A DNA stretch of 64,000 nt from Amycolatopsis jejuensis (GCF_000717335.1 NZ_JNYZ01000010.1:62001-126000), one strand, 5' to 3'; counted from the first letter of the stretch, positions 26,141-35,270 are shown. Made by a program: numbers and translations. Notes: a model not told the origin generated them from the letters alone.

Positions 26141-27157
26141 TCATTCCTTTCCGTGGGTGAACTCGCCGGTCAGCTCGCCGACGGCGGCGAGGGTTTCGGC
26201 CGCCCCGTCGGCGACCACCGTGGCGAGGGAAACGTTGTCCGCACCGGCGGCGAGGTACTCGCCGATCCGGGCGCGGGCGGTGTCCTGGTCGCCGACCAGG
26301 CCGAAGAGGTCGAGCCACTCGTCCGGCATCTCCGCGGCGACGACCTCCGGGCCGCCGCGGGAAAGCAGGTCCGCGAGCTGCTCGTTGGCACCGGCCGCAC
26401 CGGTGAGCGGGCCGGGGCCGGTCGCCGCGAGGTAGAACGCCAGTACCGGCTTGAGCGCGGCCCGGACGTCGGCGACCCGGGACGGGTCACGCGTGACGTT
26501 GGCGGCGAGCAGCACGCTGATCGTCACGCGGTCGGTGCGGCCCGCGGCCTCGGCGGCGGCGTCGAGCTTCTGCCGGGCGGCGCGGACGTACTCGACCGGG
26601 GCCAGCGCGCTGACCAGCAGACCGTCGGCGAGCCGGCCGGTCAGGTCGAGGCCCTTGTCGCCGAGGACGCCGGTGAAGAGCGGCAGCGGTTCGGGTACCG
26701 GATGTGTGAGCGCGACCTGGCGGAATGTGGCGAACCGGCCCTCGTCGTCCACGGTTTCGCCGTTCAGCAGCGCCCGGACGCCGGTGATCGTCTCGCGCAG
26801 CGCGCTCATCGGCGATCGCTGGGTCAGGCCCATTTGCGCGGTCCATGCCGGAACGCCGTGTCCGAGGCCCGGGATCAGCCTGCCCGGGTACGCCCTGGCC
26901 AGGGTCGCGAGCTCCATCGCGAGCAGCGCCGGATGCCGGACCACCGACGACATCACGCCGATCCCGACCGGAATCCGCGCCGTCGCACCAAGCGCCAGCG
27001 CGGCGCCCGCGATACCGCCGAGGAAGAAGTAATCCTCGGGGATCCACAGTTCACCGTAGCCCGCGGACTCGGCTTCGGCCGCGTACTTGCCGATTTCTTC
27101 GGGCGGGGTCGTGCTGCCGAGCAGCATTCCCAGCCTGCTGCGCACCGGGTCGGTCAT
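26141..27157 (-). CDS. LLM-class flavin-dependent oxidoreductase
   Basis: 338 aa from ATG 27157 (GAGGAG eight bases upstream). Bacterial luciferase-like TIM barrel: YGELWIPEDYFFLGGIAGAALALGATARIPVGIGV near the start and RPHPALLAMELATLAR-like and ALREYV-like stretches later. These use FMNH2 or F420H2; RutA-type members open pyrimidine rings. It is the first gene of the operon, so it may carry out the initial oxidation. The cofactor is not decidable from what I can see. Confidence 0.88.
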   Translation of the reverse strand: MTDPVRSRLGMLLGSTTPPEEIGKYAAEAESAGYGELWIPEDYFFLGGIAGAALALGATARIPVGIGVMSSVVRHPALLAMELATLARAYPGRLIPGLGHGVPAWTAQMGLTQRSPMSALRETITGVRALLNGETVDDEGRFATFRQVALTHPVPEPLPLFTGVLGDKGLDLTGRLADGLLVSALAPVEYVRAARQKLDAAAEAAGRTDRVTISVLLAANVTRDPSRVADVRAALKPVLAFYLAATGPGPLTGAAGANEQLADLLSRGGPEVVAAEMPDEWLDLFGLVGDQDTARARIGEYLAAGADNVSLATVVADGAAETLAAVGELTGEFTHGKE

Positions 27158-27313
27158 GAGCGGGCTCCTCACGTTTTCCTTGGCTGGCGCCACGTTATGA
27201 GCGGCGCGGAGCCCGGCGCTTCGGACGCGATGACGAACCCGCGCGGCGCGGGGTGTGCACCGTGCCCGGTCCCGCTATCGTCGGACCACCCGCCGCCGAC
27301 GAGGGGAACGCCG

Positions 27314-27958
27314 ATGGGGCAAGCACCTTCCACAGCACTTCAGCTCGGTCTGCTGGTGCTGTTCGTGCTGCCCGGGATCACCTACCAGTTCCTGCGCGAA
27401 CGCTGGCGCGGCCCGGTTCCCGGCGAACGCGACCTCGGTGAACGGGTACTGCGCTCGCTGGCCGCGTCGATCGTGCTCGACGTGGCTTACCTGATCGCGG
27501 CAGGCCCGGAGCTGGTTCGGCTGGTCCGAGGCATCCACGGCTGGGACGTTTCGGGTTCCACGCTGCGCGTCGCCGGGCTGCTGGGACTGCTGCTGTTCGT
27601 GGTGATCCCGGCCGCCGCCGCGGGTGCGGTCACGTTGGTACAACGTCGTCGGCGCCGCACCGCGCGGTACCTCAACACCCCCACGGCCTGGGACTGGATG
27701 TTCCGCGATCGCGGCTCGTGCTTCGCGCGCGTCCGCCTGAGCGACGGCACGTGGGCAGGCGGCTGGTACGGCTCGCGCTCGTACGCGTCGTCGTATCCGC
27801 ATCCGGCCGAGCTGTACCTGCAGACGGCCTGGGTGATGGGCCCGGACGGCCGGTTCCTCCGCCCGGTCGAGGGAAGCGCCGGACTGCACCTGCGCGCGAG
27901 TGACGTCGACCTGGTGGAGCTGCTGGATGTTCCCGCTCAGGAGCCCAGCACGGACTGA
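27314..27958 (+). CDS. DUF6338 membrane-associated protein
   Basis: 214 aa. Two or three membrane helices (LQLGLLVLFVLPGITYQFL, then about residues 50-65, and LRVAGLLGLLLFVVIPAAAAGAVTLV at about 85-110) precede a soluble domain with PTAWDWMFRDR and DGTWAGGWYGSRSYASSYPHPAELYLQ. This is the DUF6338 pattern of actinobacteria. ATG 27314 follows a GAGGGG site. Divergent from the LLM operon. Function unknown. Confidence 0.82.
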   Translation: MGQAPSTALQLGLLVLFVLPGITYQFLRERWRGPVPGERDLGERVLRSLAASIVLDVAYLIAAGPELVRLVRGIHGWDVSGSTLRVAGLLGLLLFVVIPAAAAGAVTLVQRRRRRTARYLNTPTAWDWMFRDRGSCFARVRLSDGTWAGGWYGSRSYASSYPHPAELYLQTAWVMGPDGRFLRPVEGSAGLHLRASDVDLVELLDVPAQEPSTD

Positions 27959-27963
27959 CCCGG

Positions 27964-28374
27964 CTAGTGCTCGCCGGTCCGGTTGGGCAAGTTCGCGTAG
28001 CGGGGGTCCACCCCCTCGTAGCGGGCGGACGCCTCGTCGCCCGGCTTCCGCATCTCGGAATTCGGGACGAGGCAGACGCAGCACCGCGCGCAGCTGCCGC
28101 GTCTGCCGGAAACCCACCTGCCCGCCGGTACCGAGCTCCCACAGCTTGCGCGGCGGCCACGAATTGCGCGGGAACTCCCCAGCAGCTCGGCCAGCAGCAG
28201 TGCGTCGGAGGCCGTGACCGGTTCCGGCACCCCGCCGGGACGATACCGATGGAGCGGTGGCCGGGGCTCCCACAGAGCCGCCTCGACGCGCTGCGGATCA
28301 CCGCCGGAGGGGTCCGCAAACCGTGCACCGGTCAGCGCCATCCACGCCTGCCCGATGGCGCCTCGAAACCGCAT
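27964..28374 (-). pseudogene. Possible decayed gene, frame uncertain
   Basis: One frame reads 136 aa without a stop (LHRYRPGGVPEPVTASDALLLAELLG... to ...YANLPNRTGEH), but its middle has five cysteines and odd composition. In that middle another minus-strand frame reads much more like protein (PPRKLWELGTGGQVGFRQTRQLR). The simplest reading is an old gene with two compensating frameshifts, or a small gene I cannot resolve. A further 73-aa minus frame at 28298-28519 contains CEADGNPI and YHACSREC, a zinc-ribbon-like spacing, with no other support. Low confidence. Confidence 0.25.
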
Positions 28375-28603
28375 CGTCGAGCAGAATCGCGCATTCCCGG
28401 CTGCACGCGTGATAGAGCGGCGACTCCGGGCCAGGTGGATGAGCAGCCCCTGGACGGAACAACCCGGCGGAAATCGGGTTCCCGTCCGCTTCGCAACGCC
28501 AGCCTGCCGCAGCCCGCACGAAGGGCCTTGACGAAACGGCCGACGTGACTCACGATGTGTTCGTCAGTCGCGCAGTCGTACGTCAGACGAACACGGAGCG
28601 GTG
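28375..28603. other. Upstream region of the dctA-type operon
   Basis: Apart from doubtful short minus-strand frames this region holds no recognisable gene. Its right end carries a 9-base inverted repeat directly before the transporter gene. Confidence 0.4.
28557..28594. promoter_or_regulatory. Inverted repeat, candidate operator of dctA operon
   Basis: GTGTTCGTC (28557-28565) and GACGAACAC (28586-28594) are perfect inverted 9-mers with 20 bases between them, ending one base before the GGAG ribosome binding site of the transporter gene. The IclR regulator at the other end of the operon is the obvious candidate ligand (inference). Confidence 0.5.
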
Positions 28604-29911
28604 ATGTCGGTGATGTCGACCGGAAGATTCTTCAAACAGGCTTTCACGTCGAAGCTGTACCTCACGGTGCTCGTCGCGATCGTGCTCGGTGCGCTGGTCG
28701 GCTTTCTCTGGCCTCGGACGGGCACGGCGCTGCAGCCGGTCGGCACCGGGTTCATCGCGCTGATCCAGATGCTCATCGCGCCGGTGGTGTTCTGCACGAT
28801 CGTCACCGGGATCGCGTCCGCGGGCGAGCTCGCGAGCGTCGGCCGGATCGGGGTGAAAGCGCTGGTGTACTTCGAGGTGCTCACCACGATCGGGCTGATC
28901 ATCGGCCTCGTGGTGATGGACGTCGTGCGTCCCGGCGACGGCATCCATGCCGACCCGGCGTCGCTCAAGCTGTCCGGCGCCGCGCAGCAGTACGTGCAGA
29001 CCGGGGAAAACCAGCACTGGTACGACTTCCTCGTCAACATCATCCCGAAGACCGCGGTCAGCGCGTTCACCGAGGGCAACGTCCTGCAGGTGCTGCTGAT
29101 CTCGATCCTGTTCGCCGTCGCGATCAAGGCGATGGGCAAGCGGGGCGAGCCGCTGTTGCACGGGATCGAGCGCGTCGGCGAGGCGACCTTCGGCATCGTG
29201 CGGCTCGTGATGTACCTGGCGCCGCTGGGTGCGTTCGGCGCGATGGCCTACACCACCGGCAAGTTCGGCGCGTCGACGCTCGCGAGCCTCGGCGGGGTCG
29301 TCGTGCTCTTCTGGGTCACCGGGATCCTGTTCTGCCTGCTGGTGTTCGGCGCCGTCGCGCGGCTGTGCGGGATCCGGATCCTGCGGCTGTACCGCTATTT
29401 CAAGGACGAGCTGCTGATCACCCTAGGCACCGCGAACTACGAGGTCGTGATGCCGCAGCTGATGGACAAGCTCGAGCGGATGGGCTGCCCGAAGCGGATC
29501 GTCGGGCTCGTGGTGCCGTCCGGGTACGCCTTCAACGGCGACGGCGTGTGCCTGTACCTCGGGTTTGCGTCGCTCTACATCGCGCAGGCCTTCGACGTGC
29601 ACCTCTCGGTGTGGCAGCAGATCGGTCTGCTCGCGGTGTTCATGCTCACCTCGAAGGGCAGCGCGGGCGTCGCCGGGGCGGGCTTCGTGATCCTGGCCGC
29701 GACACTGTCCACTCTGGACACGGTGCCGAACGCGGGCATCATGCTCATCCTCGGCATCGACCGGTTCCTCTCCACCATGCGCGGCATCGTGAGCCTGTGC
29801 GGGCAGATGCTCGGCAGCATCGTGGTGAGCCGCTGGGAGAAGGTCCTCGACCTGAATCGCGCGCGAGCCGTGCTGGCCGGGGAAACCCCGGCCGTCCCGG
29901 CCCCGGTGTAG
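28604..29911 (+). CDS. C4-dicarboxylate:cation symporter, DctA family
   Basis: 435 aa from ATG 28604 (GGAG five bases upstream). The dicarboxylate/amino acid:cation symporter pattern is clear: F(K)QAFTSKLYLTVLVAIVLGALVG, MLIAPVVFCTIVTGIA, and the hairpin/TM7-8 motifs PSGYAFNGDGVCLYLGFASLYIAQ, MLTSKGSAGVAGAGFVILAATL and LGIDRFLSTMRGIVSLCGQ. It takes up C4-dicarboxylates such as succinate, fumarate or malate, or a related organic acid, with protons or sodium. First gene of a likely operon with three aromatic/carboxylate catabolic enzymes. Confidence 0.92.
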   Translation: MSVMSTGRFFKQAFTSKLYLTVLVAIVLGALVGFLWPRTGTALQPVGTGFIALIQMLIAPVVFCTIVTGIASAGELASVGRIGVKALVYFEVLTTIGLIIGLVVMDVVRPGDGIHADPASLKLSGAAQQYVQTGENQHWYDFLVNIIPKTAVSAFTEGNVLQVLLISILFAVAIKAMGKRGEPLLHGIERVGEATFGIVRLVMYLAPLGAFGAMAYTTGKFGASTLASLGGVVVLFWVTGILFCLLVFGAVARLCGIRILRLYRYFKDELLITLGTANYEVVMPQLMDKLERMGCPKRIVGLVVPSGYAFNGDGVCLYLGFASLYIAQAFDVHLSVWQQIGLLAVFMLTSKGSAGVAGAGFVILAATLSTLDTVPNAGIMLILGIDRFLSTMRGIVSLCGQMLGSIVVSRWEKVLDLNRARAVLAGETPAVPAPV

Positions 29912-29951
29912 TCAAGAAGTAGTCAAGACCTGGCCAAGACAAGGGGAAACT

Positions 29952-30458
29952 GTGGCACGAATCGGCTCTTCCGACGCGGGCGGCCCGGTCGCCGACCGGA
30001 TCCGGCAGCGGCGCGGCGGGCGGCTCACCCCGCTCGACACGATGCTGCTGCACAGCCCGGCGTTCGCCGACGGCTGGAACAGCCTGCTCGGCGCGATCCG
30101 CGGGGCGTCGACCCTGTCCGCGGACGTCCGGGAACTGGCGATTCTGCGGGTCGCGGAGCTGAACGGCGCCGCGTACGAATGGGCGGCGCACGAGCCGGTC
30201 GCGCGGGAGGCCGGGATGACGGCCGAGCAGATCGCCGCTCTCCGCGCGGATGGCGACCCGGCCGTGCTCGCCGGACCGCACCGAGCGGCCCTCGCGTACA
30301 CCGACGCGATGACGCGGGAAGTCGCCGTACCCGACCTGGTTTTCAAGGCACTGCAAGAACATTTCGCCGACCAGCAGATCGTCGAGCTCACCACGACGAT
30401 CGCCGCGTACAACATGGTCTCGCGGTTTCTCGTGGCACTGGAGGTGGGCCGGGAATGA
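29952..30458 (+). CDS. Carboxymuconolactone decarboxylase/AhpD-family protein
   Basis: 168 aa from GTG 29952 (AAGGGGAA upstream). All-helical CMD fold with VRELAILRVAELNGAAYEWAAHEPVAREAG near residue 60 and HFADQQIVELTTTIAAYNMVSRFL near the end. It lacks the AhpD CxxC (A-Y-E-W in that place), so a peroxidase role is unlikely and a decarboxylase or lactone-acting role is more likely. Couples by ATGA to the SDR gene. Confidence 0.85.
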   Translation: MARIGSSDAGGPVADRIRQRRGGRLTPLDTMLLHSPAFADGWNSLLGAIRGASTLSADVRELAILRVAELNGAAYEWAAHEPVAREAGMTAEQIAALRADGDPAVLAGPHRAALAYTDAMTREVAVPDLVFKALQEHFADQQIVELTTTIAAYNMVSRFLVALEVGRE

Positions 30459-31252
30459 CGAGGCTGACCGGCAAGGTCGCGGTGATCACCGGTGCCGGGA
30501 GCGTCGGGCCGGGCTGGGGCAACGGCCGAGCAGCCGCGGTCCTGTTCGCCCGCGAAGGGGCGACGGTGTTCGCCCTGGACCGGCGGCCGGACGCGCTGGC
30601 CGAGACCGTCGAACGGATCTCGGCCGAAGGCGGTACGGTCCGCACGCACCTTTGCGACGTCACCGACAGCGCGTCCGTCAAGTCCGCAATGGACACTTGC
30701 CGGGCCGAGTTCGGGTCGCTCGACATCCTGGTCAACAACGTCGGCGGCTCGCGTCCCGGCGGACCGGCCGAGCTGAGCGAGGCGGACTGGTCGGCACAGC
30801 TGGAGTACAACCTGACCAGCGTGTACCTCACCTGCCGGCATGCGATTCCGGTGATGCGGGAGCAGGGCGGCGGCGCGATCGTGAACACCGCGTCGACGTC
30901 CGGCCTGCGCTGGACCGGGTCGCCGCAAGCGGGGTACGCCGCCGCCAAGGCCGGAGTCATCCAGCTCACCAAGGTGATCGCCGTACAGCACGCCGCCGAC
31001 GGGATCCGCGCGAATGCCGTCGTACCCGGTCAGCTGCACACGCCGATGGTCGAAGCGCGGCTGGCCGGACAGCGGGAAGACGGCGACGTCGACGCGTTGC
31101 TCGCGCGTCGGCAGGCGCGGATACCCTTGGGATTCATGGGAGACGGGCGCGACACCGCGTACGCCGCGCTGTACCTGGCTTCGGACGAGGCGAGGTTCGT
31201 CACCGGTACCGAAATCGTCGTCGACGGCGGCATGACCGCGAGGTGTGACTGA
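30455..31252 (+). CDS. SDR-family oxidoreductase
   Basis: 265 aa classical short-chain dehydrogenase. Cofactor motif AVITGAGSVGPGWGNG (about 9-24; longer than the usual TGxxxGxG), NNVGG at about 91-95, catalytic Ser in NTASTSG and Y-x-x-x-K in AGYAAAKAGV (Tyr about 159). ATG 30455 overlaps the previous stop, and its own TGA overlaps the next ATG. Likely a dehydrogenase of a ring-derived alcohol in this operon. Confidence 0.9.
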   Translation: MTRLTGKVAVITGAGSVGPGWGNGRAAAVLFAREGATVFALDRRPDALAETVERISAEGGTVRTHLCDVTDSASVKSAMDTCRAEFGSLDILVNNVGGSRPGGPAELSEADWSAQLEYNLTSVYLTCRHAIPVMREQGGGAIVNTASTSGLRWTGSPQAGYAAAKAGVIQLTKVIAVQHAADGIRANAVVPGQLHTPMVEARLAGQREDGDVDALLARRQARIPLGFMGDGRDTAYAALYLASDEARFVTGTEIVVDGGMTARCD

Positions 31253-32123
31253 TGCTGCAACCCACGTGCGCCGGACCGGTCGCTTCGCCGACGAAGCCCG
31301 CGCTCGCCCTTCCGCCCGACAGCTGCGATGCGCACTGTCACATCTTCGGCCCCACCGACGTCTTCCCGTACGCGCCAGACCGCACCTTCACGCCGCCCGA
31401 AGCACCGAAGGAGGACCTCCAGCGGCTCCACGCTTTTCTCGGCTTCGCGCGCGCAGTGATCGTCCAATCTGCTTGTCACGGAACAGATCACTCCGCGCTC
31501 CTCGACGCGCTCGAGAACGGCAACGGCCGCTATCGCGGGGTCGCAATCGTCACGCCGGAGACGCCCGACGCGGAGATCGCACGGCTACACGAAGCGGGCG
31601 TACGCGGCGCGCGGTTGCACTTCACACCACACCTCGGCCCGGCGCCGTCACGGGAAACCATCGACGCCATCGCAGCCAAAATCGCGCCGTGTGGCTGGCA
31701 CATTGCGCTGCACGTCGCCGGAGACGGCATCGCCGACCACGAAGACCTGGTGCGCGAACTGCCGCTGCAAGTGGTGATCGACCACATGGCCCGCGTGGAC
31801 CTGCGCGCCGGGCTGGACAGCAAACCGTGACGGCGTTGCTGCGGCTGCTCGACACCGGCACGGTGTGGGTGAAGCTGAGCGGCGCCGACCGGATCGCCAC
31901 CGCACCCCCGGATCTCGCCGATTCCGCCGCGCTGGCCCGGCTGCTGGCCGAACACGCGCCGGAACGCGTGGTGTGGGGCACCGATTTCCCGCACCCGAAC
32001 ACCCACGGCTTCATGCCGGATGACGGCCACCTGGTCGACCTGCTGGCCGACATCGCACCCAGCCCGCAAGCACTACGCCGGCTACTGGTGACAAATCCCG
32101 CGCAATGCTTCGACTTCGCGTGA
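31252..32123 (+). pseudogene. LigI-like amidohydrolase split by a frameshift
   Basis: The first part, 31252-31830, gives 192 aa with the metal-binding DAHCHIFGP, residues of a TIM barrel and IDHMARVD, then stops. The rest continues in another frame: VTALLRLLDTGTVWVKLSGADR and WGTDFPHPNTHG to a stop at 32123. Joined, about 290 aa, the normal length of 2-pyrone-4,6-dicarboxylate hydrolase (LigI)-type enzymes. A net one-base change at about 31815-31830 explains it. Curiously a GTG at 31827 overlaps the stop (GTGA), so the second half could be made as a separate chain by coupling. Either a broken gene, a sequencing error, or a split enzyme. Confidence 0.75.
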
Positions 32124-32131
32124 GCAGCCCG

Positions 32132-32905
32132 TCACGAATGCAGACCGGCGATGTCCTTCGTGATCGCATCCGCCGTCTCCAGCAACCGCGGGACGAACTC
32201 CGCGCGCAGCTTCTCCACCGACACCCGCGCGGCGTTCGCCGACACGTTCAGCGCCGCGATCACCCGGCCGCCACGGCCGCGGACCGGCGCCGCCGCGGAC
32301 CGCACGCCTTCCTCGCGTTCGCCGTCCACCAGCGCGTACCCCTGTTCCGCCACCCGCGCCAGCTCGGCCTTCAGCGCCGCCCGGCCGGTGATCGTGTTGG
32401 GCGTGAGCCGGCGCAGCTCGGTGGTGTCCAAATAGGACTCCAGCTCTTCGTCGGTCAGCGCGGCCAGCAGTACCCGGCCCATCGACGTCGGGTACGCGGG
32501 CAGCCGGGACCCGACGTTGAACGTAACGGTCATCATCCGCGACGCCGGAACCCGTGCCACGTACACGATCTCGCCGTCGTCGAGGGTGGCGAGCGAGCTC
32601 GACTCGCGCACCTCGTCCGACAGCGCGCGCATGTGCGACTGGGCGTGTTCCCAGAACGGCAGCGCGGCGAGGTAGCCGTAGCCGAGCCGCAGCACGCGCG
32701 GGGTGAGGCTGAACCGGCGGCCGTCGGTTTCGGCGAACCCGAGCCGCTCGAACGTGAGCAGGATGCGGCGCGCGGTGGCGCGCGTGAAGCCGGTGACGGC
32801 CGCGGCCTCGCTGACGGTCATCGCCGGGTTGTCTCCGGAAAAGCTTTGCAGCAACCGGAAAGCCTTCTCGACCGAATCGATGACATCCGGGTCCTCGCGA
32901 GACAC
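32132..32905 (-). CDS. IclR-family transcriptional regulator
   Basis: 257 aa from GTG 32905 (GGAGG about 14 bases upstream). N-terminal winged helix (MTVSEAAAVTGFTRATARRILLTFERLGF, about 25-60) and C-terminal effector domain (GSRLPAYPTSMGRVLLAAL, YALVDGEREEGVRSAAAPVRG, AALNVSANAARVS). This is the PcaR/PobR-like subgroup that responds to aromatic acids such as protocatechuate or p-hydroxybenzoate (family knowledge). It faces the dctA operon end-on and is divergent from the next gene, so it may control both. Confidence 0.9.
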   Translation of the reverse strand: MSREDPDVIDSVEKAFRLLQSFSGDNPAMTVSEAAAVTGFTRATARRILLTFERLGFAETDGRRFSLTPRVLRLGYGYLAALPFWEHAQSHMRALSDEVRESSSLATLDDGEIVYVARVPASRMMTVTFNVGSRLPAYPTSMGRVLLAALTDEELESYLDTTELRRLTPNTITGRAALKAELARVAEQGYALVDGEREEGVRSAAAPVRGRGGRVIAALNVSANAARVSVEKLRAEFVPRLLETADAITKDIAGLHS

Positions 32906-32958
32906 CGCCGCTGCCCACCCTCCTGCCAGGCCGTCAAGTTCAGGAAGGACACTACCCG

Positions 32959-33582
32959 ATGACCGAGGCGTTACTGTTCGTGCTCGCCGAACCCGGGCCG
33001 GTCCCGGAGGAGGAATTCCACGACTGGTACGACACCGAGCACGGCCCCGCGCGGCTCGGCGTGCCGGGCATCCGCACCGGGTACCGCTACCACGCGCTCG
33101 ACGGGCAGAAACCGAGCTGGCTGGCGTGGTACGAACTCGATTCCGCCGCACTGGACAGCCCGGAGTACGAAATCATCCGACACCGAAGCCCACGGGAGCA
33201 GGACATCGTCGACCGGCTCACCACGCTGGACCGGCGCGTGTACGAACTCCTCGACGACCGCGGCACGGCGCCCCCGGAACCGGCCGTGGTGGTCGCCGTC
33301 CAGCTGTCCACGTCCGATCCCGACGGCCTCGACGCGTGGTACCGCACCGAGCACCTCCCGCTGCTGCACCGCATGGACGGCTGGTACCGCACCCGCCGCT
33401 ACCGCCGCACCTCCGGCGCAGGTCCGGATTTCCTGGCATTCCATGAGATTTCGGATGTCCGCCTGTTCGATGCCGACGAATACCGCCACGCGACGAGCAC
33501 CCCGGCGCGCACGCAGGTGATGGACAGGGTGACTGCCCGGGAACGGCGGGTGTTCGGCTTCCATCGGCGCATCTCGCGGTGA
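32959..33582 (+). CDS. Duplicated EthD-like/dimeric alpha-beta barrel protein
   Basis: 207 aa with two similar ferredoxin-like halves, each with a D-x-W-Y-x-T-E-H motif: FHDWYDTEHGPARL (about 20) and LDAWYRTEHLPLLH (about 125). This matches EthD-like or DUF4286-type proteins, small-ligand or oxygenase-associated folds. Divergent from the IclR gene with 53 bases between, so probably under its control. AGGAAGGA lies upstream of ATG 32959. Function in detail unknown. Confidence 0.7.
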   Translation: MTEALLFVLAEPGPVPEEEFHDWYDTEHGPARLGVPGIRTGYRYHALDGQKPSWLAWYELDSAALDSPEYEIIRHRSPREQDIVDRLTTLDRRVYELLDDRGTAPPEPAVVVAVQLSTSDPDGLDAWYRTEHLPLLHRMDGWYRTRRYRRTSGAGPDFLAFHEISDVRLFDADEYRHATSTPARTQVMDRVTARERRVFGFHRRISR

Positions 33583-33725
33583 TTGGTACAGCAGGCACCA
33601 CCACCGCGGTCGCGCCTGCTGAACCGGAGTCCGGGCATTGTCTTCATGGTCAACTTCCGGACCCGCTCTCTAGGGTTTCTTTCGTCCACTCAGGACAGCC
33701 GAACCAAGAGAGCGGGGACAGGGAA

Positions 33726-35225
33726 ATGGTACGTGTGAGAGCGCTCGCCGCCGTGGTGGCGACCGGGGCGGGCCTGCTGGCCGGCGCCGGGTTCGCCACC
33801 GCGGGACCGGTGAGCGAGGGGGGATCGGGCCTGGACCGGTACTACCACCAGCGCCTGGACTGGAAAGCCTGCGGGGTGAAGAACCTCGACGACGCGGGCG
33901 CGCAGTGCGCCGACGTCACGGTGCCGCTGGACTACTCTCGGCCCGGCGGGCGCACGATCAAGGTCGCGATCTCCCGGCTGAAGGCCACCGACCCCGGGCA
34001 GCGGCGCGGGGTCATGCTGTCCAACCCCGGCGGGCCCGGCGCGGCGGGGCTCGACATGATGCTCGACGTCCGGACCGCGATGACCCCGGCGGTCACCGCC
34101 CGCTACGACCTGATCGGCATGGACCCGCGTGGCATCGGCCGCTCGACACCGGTCAACTGCGGCTGGCCCGTGGGCACCATGTTCCGCTCCGCGGGCATCG
34201 ACCGGACCGGCTTCGACCGGACCCTCCGGCTCGAAGAGAAGCTGGCCGGCCAGTGTTTCGCCGCAGAAGGTCCTGGCGTCCGGCAGTTCACCACCCGGAA
34301 CACCGCCCGCGACATGGACGTGGTCCGCGGCGCGCTCGGCGAACCGAAGGTCAGCTACTTCGGCTGGTCCTACGGCACCTACCTGGGCGCGGTCTACACC
34401 CAGATGTTCCCGCAGCGCAGCGACCGGATCGTGCTCGACAGCGCGATCGACCCGAAGCACTACGGCGTCGGCAGTTTCCAGGCGATGGGCCCGGCGAACG
34501 AGGCCGGGCTGGACGACTGGGCGGCCTGGACCGCGGCCCGCGACGGCGAGTACCACCTCGGCACCACCGGCGCGCAGGTGCGGGCGCAGGTCGAGAACCT
34601 GATCCGCGGGGCCGCGAAGTCCCCGATCAAGATCGGCACGCACCAGGTCGACGAGCACCTGGTGCCGACCGTGCTGTTCAACCTGCTCGCCGACCAGCGC
34701 CTCAACGACGTCCCGGCCGCGCTCGTGCGGCAGCTCGTCGACGCCGCCGCGGGCAAGCCGGTGCAGATCGACCCGCGACTGGACTTCCTGCTGACCGCGC
34801 TGACCAAGCCGACCCCGGAAACGCAGGGTTCCGGCGAAGCTCCCATCGCGTGCGGTGACGTCTGGTCCCCGCACGACCCGGAGTACTACTGGCGCACGAT
34901 CGAGCGCAACCGCGCCTCGCAGCCGGTGTTCGGCGGCTTCGCCAACGGCCCGACCGCGTGCGCGTTCTGGCTCCCGCCGGTCGAACCGCCGACCGCCGTG
35001 CACAACTCGGTGCCCACGCTGATCGTGCAGGCCACTCGCGACAGCCGCACCCCGTACGCTGAAGGCGTTGGGCTGCACCAGGCATTGACCGCGTCGCGAA
35101 TGGTCACGCTGCAGGACGTCCGGGTCCACGCCGTCTTCGGGCACTACCCGAACGCCTGCGTGGAGAAGGCCGTCAACACCTATTTCAGCGACGGCGTGCT
35201 CCCGAGCGCCGATACGACCTGCTGA
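33726..35225 (+). CDS. Secreted TAP-like alpha/beta hydrolase (tripeptidyl aminopeptidase type)
   Basis: 499 aa with a Sec signal peptide (residues 1-28, AVVATGAGLLAGAGFATAGP). Typical peptidase S33/TAP layout: LDWKACG..., QCADVTVPLDYSRP, GVMLSNPGGPGAAG (oxyanion), FGWSYGTYLG (catalytic Ser about 219), and a C-terminal TAP domain with ATRDSRTPYAEGV (Asp) and VFGHYPNACVEKAV (His). Paired cysteines suggest disulfides. It probably trims tripeptides or hydrolyses esters outside the cell. Stands alone, with GGGGACAGGGA before ATG 33726. Confidence 0.9.
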   Translation: MVRVRALAAVVATGAGLLAGAGFATAGPVSEGGSGLDRYYHQRLDWKACGVKNLDDAGAQCADVTVPLDYSRPGGRTIKVAISRLKATDPGQRRGVMLSNPGGPGAAGLDMMLDVRTAMTPAVTARYDLIGMDPRGIGRSTPVNCGWPVGTMFRSAGIDRTGFDRTLRLEEKLAGQCFAAEGPGVRQFTTRNTARDMDVVRGALGEPKVSYFGWSYGTYLGAVYTQMFPQRSDRIVLDSAIDPKHYGVGSFQAMGPANEAGLDDWAAWTAARDGEYHLGTTGAQVRAQVENLIRGAAKSPIKIGTHQVDEHLVPTVLFNLLADQRLNDVPAALVRQLVDAAAGKPVQIDPRLDFLLTALTKPTPETQGSGEAPIACGDVWSPHDPEYYWRTIERNRASQPVFGGFANGPTACAFWLPPVEPPTAVHNSVPTLIVQATRDSRTPYAEGVGLHQALTASRMVTLQDVRVHAVFGHYPNACVEKAVNTYFSDGVLPSADTTC

Positions 35226-35270
35226 TCCCATCCACCGCAGCGCCTTCGAATTCTCGGAGGCGCTGCGGTG

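Noticed and set aside
29912..29951. Direct repeat GTAGTCAAGA in the dctA-CMD gap as an operator
   Set aside because: Two short imperfect copies adjoining the stop codon; too weak to support a site.
31815..31835. Programmed frameshift in the LigI-like gene
   Set aside because: No slippery heptamer of the X-XXY-YYZ type is present; an indel or sequencing error is simpler.
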